From positions 248,001-312,000 of the forward strand of contig NZ_AULM01000001.1 in assembly GCF_000422285.1 (NCBI RefSeq): 64,000 nt of DNA, given 5' to 3'. Position numbers and translations under genes: made by a program. Origin of the DNA: Desulfatiglans anilini DSM 4660 (GTDB taxonomy: Bacteria > Desulfobacterota > DSM-4660 > Desulfatiglandales > Desulfatiglandaceae). Below are positions 1 to 6,919 of the stretch, one piece after another (the stretch's first letter is position 1; every line of letters starts with the position of its first letter). The notes below the pieces were generated by a model. It saw nothing but the letters and a program-made list of their open reading frames with translations. It ran no database searches and had not been told where the DNA came from.

Positions 1-236
1 GCGAAGGGATTGGCGTTGTCTCCGGCCAGGAAGTAATTGACCCAGAGGCCGTCTTTGCGACAGTCCACCAGATCGGCCTCTGCAAGGATCTTCAAGTGTT
101 TGGAAACCGTCGGCTGGCTGATGCCCAAGGCAGCCTGTATTTCGCACACACACATTTGACGATGTTGGAGGATCTTGAGGATTTTGACCCTGTTCGCGTC
201 TGACAGGGCCTTCATGACCCTGATGAACCTTTTCAT
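1..236 (-). CDS. ArsR/SmtB-family metalloregulator (partial, 3' end outside window)
   Basis: Reading leftward from the ATG at 236-234, 78 codons stay open to the window edge, so the C-terminus is missing. The protein begins MKRFIRVMKALSDANRVKIL and continues into a winged helix-turn-helix (LGISQPTVSKHLKIL around residues 37-51). Residues 29-31 are Cys-Val-Cys in the position of the ELCVCDL metal-binding box of ArsR/SmtB sensors, so metal or metalloid sensing is a reasonable inference. A Shine-Dalgarno sequence (TAGGAG) lies 8 bases before the start. Family members are usually 90-120 residues, so most of the gene is visible. The regulated genes are not in the window unless the divergent thiolase is a target. 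Confidence 0.9.
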   Translation of the reverse strand, partial: MKRFIRVMKALSDANRVKILKILQHRQMCVCEIQAALGISQPTVSKHLKILAEADLVDCRKDGLWVNYFLAGDNANPF

Positions 237-266
237 GGCGGAATCTCCTAAGGGTTATTGTCCAAA

Positions 267-295
267 AATGTAGTCAGAGCTGCCTTGGGAGTCAA
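267..295 (-). promoter_or_regulatory. Sigma-70-like promoter of the ArsR-type gene
   Basis: On the minus strand, TTGACT (295-290) is separated by 17 bases from TACATT (272-267), about 30 bases upstream of the ArsR-type start codon. Match by eye to the sigma-70 consensus; no operator could be defined. Confidence 0.55.
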
Positions 296-426
296 CATCA
301 AAGGGCATGGACATGGCCGCGATCAGGTCACCTGTCGCGGACTACCCGCGGTCACGAGAACGAGGAAAGCTGTACCCGGATCGAGGCCGGACTCGAGGGT
401 GTTCGGCAGCGTGATCAGTATTTTCC

Positions 427-455
427 TTGACCCTCATAACACCGTTTCCTATACT
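427..455 (+). promoter_or_regulatory. Sigma-70-like promoter upstream of the thiolase gene
   Basis: TTGACC (427-432), a 17-base spacer and TATACT (450-455) form a good promoter. Initiation near 462 would give a leader of about 315 bases to the thiolase start at 778, and that leader contains a reversed copy of the dispersed repeat (567-710). Apart from this promoter and the repeat, nothing gene-like is seen between 300 and 777. Confidence 0.6.
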
Positions 456-566
456 ACAACATTTCAGTAAAAAGGAATAATCGGCACAGACAGAAAGCGG
501 TTTCAGGGTCGCGGCCGGCGGCGATCGATTCCTCGGAATACGGAGGTGATTTTCCGGTGCAGCCCA

Positions 567-710
567 GTTTCCCATTCTGAAATGAAGATTTCTTGCCCCT
601 ATCAAGGAAATCAAATGCTGGTGCGGAGGCGACCTGTTGGGCAGCACCGCACAGGCAAATGTCCAGATGGATGCCGGGATGGGCAAGAAGGACCATTTCT
701 GGATGGAAAC
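567..710 (-). repeat. Dispersed intergenic repeat, copy A (reverse orientation)
   Basis: Read on the minus strand this 144-bp segment begins with GTTTCCATCCAGAAATGG and ends with CATTTCAGAATGGGAAAC, imperfect terminal inverted repeats. It shares its order of blocks with copies B (17854), C (28200) and D (59274), including the central GTGCGG...CAGGTCGCCTCCGC segment. It is more diverged than B and C. It lies in the untranslated leader of the thiolase gene. Confidence 0.8.
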
Positions 711-777
711 CAGTTCGCAGCGCCGATCGATCCTTTCATGACGGCCGGCAGGCCGACGATCTTAAGGGAGGTCATTT

Positions 778-1944
778 ATGGGAAAAGTAGCGATTATCGG
801 AGTGGGACAGAGCGCCTTCGTCAGAGGTTATCCGGGTTCCATCAGGGAACTGGCGTTTGAAGGCTTCAAGGATGCCATGCGGGATGCGCAGATCAGTACG
901 AAGGACATCGATGCATCCGTCGTCTGCTCGGCGCCGGAGTACGACAAGCAGCGTTCACCGGCGGGGGTTTTGGCCGAATATTTCGGCCTGACCCCGCAGC
1001 CGACCTTTTACCTCGAGAGTCTGTGTTCGTCGAGCAGTATGGGCCTGAAGGTCGCCTATGCCCTGGTGGAATCCGGACTTCATGATGTGGTGGCGGTCGT
1101 CGGCTTTCAGAAGATGTCGGAGATCTCTTCGGCCGAGTCCCAGGAACGGATGGGGCGCGGCGCCGACATCCAGTGGGAAAGCCCCTTCGGAACGATGATG
1201 CCTGCTTATTACGCCATGTATGCCCGCGCGCACATGGCCAAGTACGGGACCACATCCGAGGACCTGGCGCTGATCCGCGTGAAGGCGGCCACATACGGAC
1301 AGATCAACGAAAAGGCGGTTTATCGCAAGCCGGTGACCTTCGAGATGTTTTCGGATCCCAAGAGCCCGATGGCCTCACCGGTCGCGAGCCCCCTGCGCGT
1401 CGGAGACTGCTGTGCCAATGCGGACGGCAGTTCGTGCGTGATTGTCGCGAACGAGGAAAAGGCGAAGGCCTTCTGCAAGAAGCCGGTCTGGATCCTGGGC
1501 GTCGGCAGCGCCTCCACGGCTGTGAATCTGGCCGGGCGTGAGTTGTTTACGGGCCTGACGGTGGCCCAGCAGGCGGGGGAGCAGGCCTACAAGATGGCCG
1601 GTGTGGGCCCCAAGGACATCAATGTGGCGGAGGTCCACGACTGCTTCACCATCGCGGAGATGATGGCCTACGAGAACCTCGGTTTTGCCAAACCCGGCGA
1701 GGGGAAGGACCTGATCCGCGGCAAGGAGACCTACAAGGAAGGCAGCATTCCGGTCAATGTCGACGGCGGGCTCCTTTCCAAGGGGCATCCGATCGGTGCC
1801 ACAGGAGGTTCGCAGATCCGGACCATCGTATTGCAGTTGAGGGGCGAGGCGGGCCCGATGCAGGTCAAGGATCCTGCAATCGGCCTCGTCCACAATATCG
1901 GCGGTGTCGGCCTTTACGGCAATGTCACCATCTTGGGGAGGTAA
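778..1944 (+). CDS. Thiolase-family protein (SCP-x / acetyl-CoA acetyltransferase-like)
   Basis: This 388-residue protein has the hallmarks of the non-biosynthetic thiolase family: nucleophilic Cys83 in SLCSSSSMGL, the HDCF motif at 287-290, and KGHPIGATGG with His337. Thiolases of this type condense or cleave acyl-CoA thioesters. The gene is followed 5 bases later by a DUF35 zinc-ribbon/OB protein. That pairing is known for two-subunit thiolases such as BbsAB of anaerobic toluene degradation, where the small partner is essential. The substrate cannot be read from sequence and no other aromatic-degradation gene is near. The start is supported by a strong AAGGGAGGT ribosome site 6 bases upstream. 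Confidence 0.9.
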   Translation: MGKVAIIGVGQSAFVRGYPGSIRELAFEGFKDAMRDAQISTKDIDASVVCSAPEYDKQRSPAGVLAEYFGLTPQPTFYLESLCSSSSMGLKVAYALVESGLHDVVAVVGFQKMSEISSAESQERMGRGADIQWESPFGTMMPAYYAMYARAHMAKYGTTSEDLALIRVKAATYGQINEKAVYRKPVTFEMFSDPKSPMASPVASPLRVGDCCANADGSSCVIVANEEKAKAFCKKPVWILGVGSASTAVNLAGRELFTGLTVAQQAGEQAYKMAGVGPKDINVAEVHDCFTIAEMMAYENLGFAKPGEGKDLIRGKETYKEGSIPVNVDGGLLSKGHPIGATGGSQIRTIVLQLRGEAGPMQVKDPAIGLVHNIGGVGLYGNVTILGR

Positions 1945-1949
1945 AGAAC

Positions 1950-2387
1950 ATGGCGGGACAGAAGAAAGAGATAGACGATCGATTCAAAAAGTTCGGGACG
2001 GTAAGCTTTACCTCCATTACGAAGGTCAACGATTTCATCGACCACCTGGAACAGGGCAAGGTCATGGGCACGCGGTGCAAGGGTTGCGGGCTCACGTTTT
2101 TTCCGCCCCGTGCGGACTGCTACAAGTGCCTTGGCGGGGAGATGGAGTGGTTCCAGGTCTCCGGAACCGGCAAACTCGTGAGCTACAGCAAGCTCGAGTA
2201 TGCCCCGGTAGGTTTCGGGGATGATCTGCCCTACGCTATTGCACTGCTGGATTACGGTGATTACAAGGTCTTTGGACGAATCGCCTCCAACGTCCCCGAC
2301 GAAGAGATCCAGGTCGGCATGGACATGCGGACCGAAGTGAACCATCTGCCGAACGGTCAGTTGAACTACGTATTTCACAAGGCCTGA
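1950..2387 (+). CDS. DUF35 Zn-ribbon/OB-fold protein, thiolase partner
   Basis: The 145-residue protein has an N-terminal helical part, a rubredoxin-like zinc ribbon (Cys43, Cys46, Cys57, Cys60) and a C-terminal OB-fold region (about 70-140, including GTGKLVSYSKLEYAP), the layout of the DUF35/OB_aCoA_assoc family. These proteins partner thiolases or acyl-CoA synthases and are thought to help bind CoA substrates. Its ribosome site GGGGAGGT overlaps the thiolase stop codon, so the two are translationally linked and probably form one complex. A strong hairpin follows the gene, so the pair looks like a two-gene operon. Confidence 0.88.
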   Translation: MAGQKKEIDDRFKKFGTVSFTSITKVNDFIDHLEQGKVMGTRCKGCGLTFFPPRADCYKCLGGEMEWFQVSGTGKLVSYSKLEYAPVGFGDDLPYAIALLDYGDYKVFGRIASNVPDEEIQVGMDMRTEVNHLPNGQLNYVFHKA

Positions 2388-2392
2388 TCGGC

Positions 2393-2430
2393 CTCAGGGA
2401 GGCCCACGCCTCCGCGTGGGCCTCCCTGAG
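2393..2430 (+). terminator. 17-bp perfect hairpin after the thiolase/DUF35 pair
   Basis: CTCAGGGAGGCCCACGC (2393-2409), loop CTCC, then the exact complement (2414-2430). It lies directly after the DUF35 stop codon. There is no T-run after the stem, so it may act as an mRNA 3'-end stabiliser or a weak terminator. Confidence 0.6.
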
Positions 2431-2447
2431 AGAAGCGAAGAGGGCCT

Positions 2448-3347
2448 GTGAGCGAGGAAGTGACGCATCGTAAGAAATGGATAGAACTGTCCTTTCGCAT
2501 CGATCCGGTTGCCCGCGAGGCCCTGAGCGCCTTTCTCTTCGATCTGGGTTCCACCGGGATTGTATCGGAGGATTTTGGAGACCCCGCTTTGCGGGCCTAC
2601 TTCCCGTCAGATTGCGACCCGGAGGCCGTCGCTTCCAGGACGCAGGTTTTTTTGGAGGAGCTGGGCCGCGTCTTCACTGAAATGGAACGGCCTGTCTGGG
2701 CTTGGCAGCGAATGGAGGACGAGGATTGGTCCCTTGCCTGGCGCCGCTTTTTCCATCCCACCCGCATCACGCCAAACCTGCTGATCCTGCCGGCCTGGGA
2801 AACGCCGGCGGCTGAGGAGACCGGTCACATCATCCGGATCGATCCAGGCCTTGCCTTCGGGACCGGCCAGCACCCCACGACCCAGATGTGCTTGAAGGCC
2901 CTGGAGAGGGCTTCTTCCACACGGGAAGCCTGGTCCATGCTCGATCTCGGAACGGGGAGCGGGCTTCTGGCCATTTACGGCGTTCTGCTCGGCGCCGAGC
3001 CCGTCCTGGCCCTGGATGTGGACGAGGATGCCCTTGCCTGGGCCGCCAGGAACCTGGAACTCAATTTCGTGCAGCAACAGGTAACGCTTTCAAAGACGCC
3101 GGTGGAGGATTGCCGGGAAAACTTCGATGTAGTAGCCGCGAATCTGATTTTTGGCGAGATTATGCGCCTGTTGCCGCACCTCCCGAGGCTTCTCGCTCCT
3201 GAGGGGCTCCTGATCCTCTCGGGACTGCTCGATTCGCAGTTGAACGAGGTTGCCCGCGCCTCGACCGTTCATGGCCTCGCCGTGCAGGATACGCTCCTTC
3301 AGGATGAATGGGGGTGCCTCCTGTGCAGTCCTGTTGAAAAGGGGTGA
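2448..3347 (+). CDS. prmA: Ribosomal protein L11 methyltransferase
   Basis: This 299-residue protein is PrmA, which trimethylates ribosomal protein L11 using S-adenosylmethionine. The N-terminal substrate-recognition domain (about 1-90) is followed by a Rossmann methyltransferase domain with the family signature RIDPGLAFGTGQHPTT, the SAM-binding loop LDLGTGSGLLAI, the acidic residue after strand 2 (DVDEDAL) and the NLIFGEI segment equivalent to the catalytic N-P-Y-like motif. The start is GTG, close behind the hairpin that ends the previous operon. rsmE follows, a common linkage of prmA with an rRNA methyltransferase gene. Confidence 0.95.
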   Translation: MSEEVTHRKKWIELSFRIDPVAREALSAFLFDLGSTGIVSEDFGDPALRAYFPSDCDPEAVASRTQVFLEELGRVFTEMERPVWAWQRMEDEDWSLAWRRFFHPTRITPNLLILPAWETPAAEETGHIIRIDPGLAFGTGQHPTTQMCLKALERASSTREAWSMLDLGTGSGLLAIYGVLLGAEPVLALDVDEDALAWAARNLELNFVQQQVTLSKTPVEDCRENFDVVAANLIFGEIMRLLPHLPRLLAPEGLLILSGLLDSQLNEVARASTVHGLAVQDTLLQDEWGCLLCSPVEKG

Positions 3348-3384
3348 GCGGTTCTGCAGGGACGGGGCGCCGGAGAGGTTGCGG

Positions 3385-4200
3385 ATGCCTGAACGGAGTC
3401 TCAGGCGTTTTTTCGTGGAGCGGATCGATCCGGATGCCACGGTGTGCCGCGTCGCGGGGCAGGAGGCGAAGCACATCCGCAAGGTGCTTCGGATGGGCGT
3501 AGGACAGCCCCTGCTGCTGGTCGACGAGGTCGGCCGAAGGGTCATCGGCCGGATCGCTTCGGTTTCGCCGCAGGAAGTCCAGGTCCTTGTGGAGACGTTG
3601 CTTTCCCCTGCCGCCGCCCCTTTGGTCGAGACGGTCCTCTGCCAGGCGGTGTTGAAGTCGCAGCGGATGGACTGGCTGATCCAGAAAACCACGGAGCTGG
3701 GGGTCCGCAGGATCGTACCCTTCTTCTCGGAGAGGACAGTGGTCGACCTGTACGGGGAGAAGACGGAGAGCAAGATCCGCAGGTGGCGTGAGATCGCCCG
3801 GATGGCAACGACCCAGTGCGACGGGGATCGACCCCCTGTGATCGAGCCCCCGCTCACCTTCGCTGAACTTCTGGCGCGGTACAGGGATGAAGCCGCCCTG
3901 AAGGGCATTTTGTGGGAGAAGACGATCGGGTTGGCGAACCTCAAGGATATCCTGCGGCCCAACGCGGCGTCGCCCCGGCGGTTCATCGGCATGGTCGGGC
4001 CCGAGGGTGGTTTTTCCGAGCGCGAGATCGAGGAGGCTGCTGCGTGCGGCTTCGTCCCGCTTGGACTGGGAAGACGCATTCTGAGGGCGGAGACGGCGGG
4101 GATGATGCTAGTCGGCATTGTCCAGTACGAGTGGGGCGATCTCGGGGAGGCAGCCGATCGGCAGCGGCAGACGGCCGGGACGGATGCAACGGATGGATAG
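3385..4200 (+). CDS. rsmE: 16S rRNA (uracil-1498 N3) methyltransferase
   Basis: RsmE methylates U1498 of 16S rRNA through a SPOUT-fold (knotted) domain. Visible motifs are the N-terminal PUA-like part (RRFFVERIDPDATVCR), QKTTELGVRRIVPFFSERTVV, and the C-terminal knot MVGPEGGFSEREIE ... GLGRRILRAETAGM. I chose the ATG at 3385, which has GGAGAGG just upstream and gives 271 residues, slightly longer than the usual 240-250. An upstream in-frame start would run deep into prmA. The C-terminal 20 or so residues after YEWGDL look like a non-conserved tail. Confidence 0.95.
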   Translation: MPERSLRRFFVERIDPDATVCRVAGQEAKHIRKVLRMGVGQPLLLVDEVGRRVIGRIASVSPQEVQVLVETLLSPAAAPLVETVLCQAVLKSQRMDWLIQKTTELGVRRIVPFFSERTVVDLYGEKTESKIRRWREIARMATTQCDGDRPPVIEPPLTFAELLARYRDEAALKGILWEKTIGLANLKDILRPNAASPRRFIGMVGPEGGFSEREIEEAAACGFVPLGLGRRILRAETAGMMLVGIVQYEWGDLGEAADRQRQTAGTDATDG

Positions 4201-4231
4201 TCCGGCTGGGTGGACACATGAAGGAGATGAC

Positions 4232-4981
4232 ATGAGCGAAGAGATGACCCGACGTTTGTCGCGATCCATCACCGGGTGGGTCGCGCTCTGGTTTTTGGTT
4301 TTGGCGGCAGGATTGGTTGCCGGAGGGTGGTGGTATCTCGAAAGCCTGAGGGCAGGAGCTGTGATGGACGAGCAGCCGGTGCTGAAAACCCTTTGGGATG
4401 CCAGGATGGTTCTCGGCGCGATTTTGGCAGGCAGCGTCATGGTGACCGGAATCCTTCTTCGCCTCTGCATCGGCGGCACGGTGGGTCGGCAGATGGCCGA
4501 ATGGCGCCCTGCAGCCCCGGCCGGCGGGAAACGCGTTCGTGCCGAGCGTCCACCGGAGGCGCCGGCCCGGCCCGAAGCGGCTGCCGAATCGCGGGAAACG
4601 GCGGAGCGTCGCGCGCTGCAGGTCGTGGCCCTCCTGCAGCGGGAGGGCCGTCTGGTCGATTTTCTGAGCGAAGATCTGGCTGCATATGAGGATGCGCAGA
4701 TCGGTGCGGCGGTCAGGAGCATCCAGGAGAGCTGCCGGAAGGTTTTGCAGAAGCACCTGGCGCTCGCTCCGGTGATGGACCGGGAGGAAGGGGAGCAGGT
4801 GACGGTGCAGGCGGGTTTTGACGCCGGATCGATCAAGCTGACCGGGAATGTCACCGGGGATCCTCCGTTTTCCGGGGTCCTGCAGCATCGGGGCTGGCGG
4901 GCGACGCGTGTGGACCTGCCGACGCTTTCAGGCACGCAGGACCCGAAGCTGATAGCACCGGCGGAGGTCGAGGTGCAATAG
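4232..4981 (+). CDS. DUF2760 membrane protein, Hsp70-cluster partner
   Basis: The start is the ATG at 4232 (GGAGATGAC upstream), giving 249 residues. Two hydrophobic helices near the N-terminus (about 14-34 and 59-81) are followed by an Ala/Pro/Arg-rich linker and a C-terminal domain (VVALLQREGRLVDFLSEDL, then GFDAGSIKLTGNV and HRGWRATRVDLPTLSG) that matches the DUF2760 family as I know it. DUF2760 genes are often found just before two atypical Hsp70 genes, as here, which suggests a joint function. That function is unknown; a membrane-tethered cofactor of the two Hsp70s is an inference. Confidence 0.82.
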   Translation: MSEEMTRRLSRSITGWVALWFLVLAAGLVAGGWWYLESLRAGAVMDEQPVLKTLWDARMVLGAILAGSVMVTGILLRLCIGGTVGRQMAEWRPAAPAGGKRVRAERPPEAPARPEAAAESRETAERRALQVVALLQREGRLVDFLSEDLAAYEDAQIGAAVRSIQESCRKVLQKHLALAPVMDREEGEQVTVQAGFDAGSIKLTGNVTGDPPFSGVLQHRGWRATRVDLPTLSGTQDPKLIAPAEVEVQ

Positions 4982-5092
4982 CACCTGCCCGCGGACGGTG
5001 GATGACACCAACGGAATGTAACGCACACACCGCGCGAAGCCGGTTGAGGGCGGCTGCCCCATACGGTTGGAAAGCTGAAAGGGAATCTGGAT

Positions 5093-6919
5093 TTGGACAA
5101 GCCGAGCTACATCGTCGGTATCGATCTTGGGACAACCAACAGCGTCGTTGCTTATACAGAAGCGGAGGTCGAGGAAACCGGTTTTCCGGAGATCCATGTC
5201 TTCAAAATCCCCCAGCTGGTCGGGCCTGGATCCATTGCCGAACGGCCTGTCCTGCCGTCCTTCGTGCTCGTCCCCGGGCTGCACGATCTGCCCCCGGGGG
5301 CGCTGGCACTGCCTTGGGATCCTGATGGCGATCTGGCCGTCGGTGAATTTGCCCGCGACCGCGGCGCTGAACTTCCGCACCGGCTGATTGCATCTTCCAA
5401 GTCCTGGCTCTGCAATACAGGGGTGGATCGGCGCGCGCCCATTCTGCCGTGGGAAGGTCCGGAGGACGTCCGTAAGCTGTCGCCGGTCGCGGCGTCGGCC
5501 GCTATTCTTTCGCATATCCGGGAGGCCTGGAACCACGGGTTGGCCAAAAAGGATGCGAACCTTTTTCTGGAAAATCAGGAGGTTTTCCTGACGGTGCCGG
5601 CCTCCTTCGACGCGGTGGCACGGGACCTGACCGTGGAGGCCGCCGGCCTCGCCGGCCTGCCGCAGATCGTCCTGCTCGAAGAGCCGCAGGCCGCGTTCTA
5701 TGCCTGGATCGAGGCGTCACGGGACGGTTGGCGCAAGCGGGTGCGGAAGGGCGATCTGGTGCTGGTGGTGGACGTGGGCGGCGGGACGACGGATTTCAGC
5801 CTCATCCGGGTGTCGGATGACAGGGGCGAACTCGAGCTTGACCGGATCGCAGTCGGTGAGCACCTGCTGGTGGGCGGCGACAACATGGACCTGACCCTCG
5901 CTCACGCTGTGTCACGGTCTCTGGCGGCGCAGGGCCGTAAGTTGAACGTCTACCAGCTGCGCGGCCTCTGGTCGGCCTGCAGGTCTGCGAAGGAAAAGCT
6001 CCTCGCCGGAGGCGGGGAGGATAAGGTTCCGGTCACGGTCCTCGGCCGCGGGTCGAGTTTGATCGGCGGGACGCTCACGACCCAACTCGAGCGCGAACAG
6101 GTGAACCGAATCCTGATGGAAGGCTTCTTCGGCCTCTGCGGGCGCGAGGCCGAGCCGCAAAGCACGGTCCGCACCGGGATGCGGGAACTCGGGCTTGCCT
6201 ATGCCGCCGATCCGGCCGTCACCCATCACCTGGCCGCATTTTTGCGCCGCGCCGGACGCGCGAAGGAAGGCGTGGACGGCGAAGGGCTTCTGCCGACGGC
6301 CGTTCTGTTCAACGGTGGAGTCATGAAGGCGACAGGACTGCGCCGCCGGATCCTGGAGGTGCTTCGATCCTGGGGGCCGCCACCCGATGGGGTGCGGGAA
6401 CTCTCGAGCCAGGATCTCGACCTGGCCGTGGCAAAGGGAGCGGCCTATTACGGTTTGGCGCGGCGCGGTAAGGGAATTCGGATCAGGGGCGGCCTGGGTC
6501 GGAGCTATTATATCGGTGTCGAGGCTGCGCTGCCTGCTGTTCCGGGCATGCCCACTCCGCAGAAGGCCCTCTGCCTGGCCCCTTTCGGCATGGAGGAAGG
6601 CACGGAGGTGACCCTCGAAGGAAAGACCTTCGGGCTGTTGGTCGGGGAACCTGTTCGATTCGACTTCCTGGGCTCGCTGACGCGACGTCAGGACACCCCC
6701 GGAACCATTGTGGAAGACTGGGAAGGCGAGATCGAAACTTTGACGACCCTGGAGACCGTCCTGGAGGGTGAACCGGGAACGGTCGTTCCGGTCGTCTTGC
6801 AGGTCAAGGTCACCGAGGTGGGTGCACTCGAGGTCTGGTGCCTGGCCCAGGAGGGGGGCGGCCGGTTCAGGCTCGCATTCAACGTCAGGGAGCACACAGA
6901 TCGCGAAAATGGTCGGTAA
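5093..6919 (+). CDS. Atypical Hsp70-family ATPase (first of tandem pair)
   Basis: The 608-residue protein starts at TTG (5093) with AAAGGGAA upstream. Phosphate-1 motif GIDLGTTNSV is at residues 9-18, the phosphate-2 motif is DVGGGTTDFSL, and an adenosine-type motif NGGVM follows, so ATP binding should be intact. It keeps the actin-like ATPase fold but lacks a standard DnaK substrate-binding domain and the C-terminal EEVD-type tail; the last 130 or so residues form a compact beta-rich region. It belongs to the Hsp70-family group found next to DUF2760, not to DnaK or HscA. Its 3' end overlaps the second Hsp70 gene by 11 bases. Confidence 0.88.
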   Translation: MDKPSYIVGIDLGTTNSVVAYTEAEVEETGFPEIHVFKIPQLVGPGSIAERPVLPSFVLVPGLHDLPPGALALPWDPDGDLAVGEFARDRGAELPHRLIASSKSWLCNTGVDRRAPILPWEGPEDVRKLSPVAASAAILSHIREAWNHGLAKKDANLFLENQEVFLTVPASFDAVARDLTVEAAGLAGLPQIVLLEEPQAAFYAWIEASRDGWRKRVRKGDLVLVVDVGGGTTDFSLIRVSDDRGELELDRIAVGEHLLVGGDNMDLTLAHAVSRSLAAQGRKLNVYQLRGLWSACRSAKEKLLAGGGEDKVPVTVLGRGSSLIGGTLTTQLEREQVNRILMEGFFGLCGREAEPQSTVRTGMRELGLAYAADPAVTHHLAAFLRRAGRAKEGVDGEGLLPTAVLFNGGVMKATGLRRRILEVLRSWGPPPDGVRELSSQDLDLAVAKGAAYYGLARRGKGIRIRGGLGRSYYIGVEAALPAVPGMPTPQKALCLAPFGMEEGTEVTLEGKTFGLLVGEPVRFDFLGSLTRRQDTPGTIVEDWEGEIETLTTLETVLEGEPGTVVPVVLQVKVTEVGALEVWCLAQEGGGRFRLAFNVREHTDRENGR

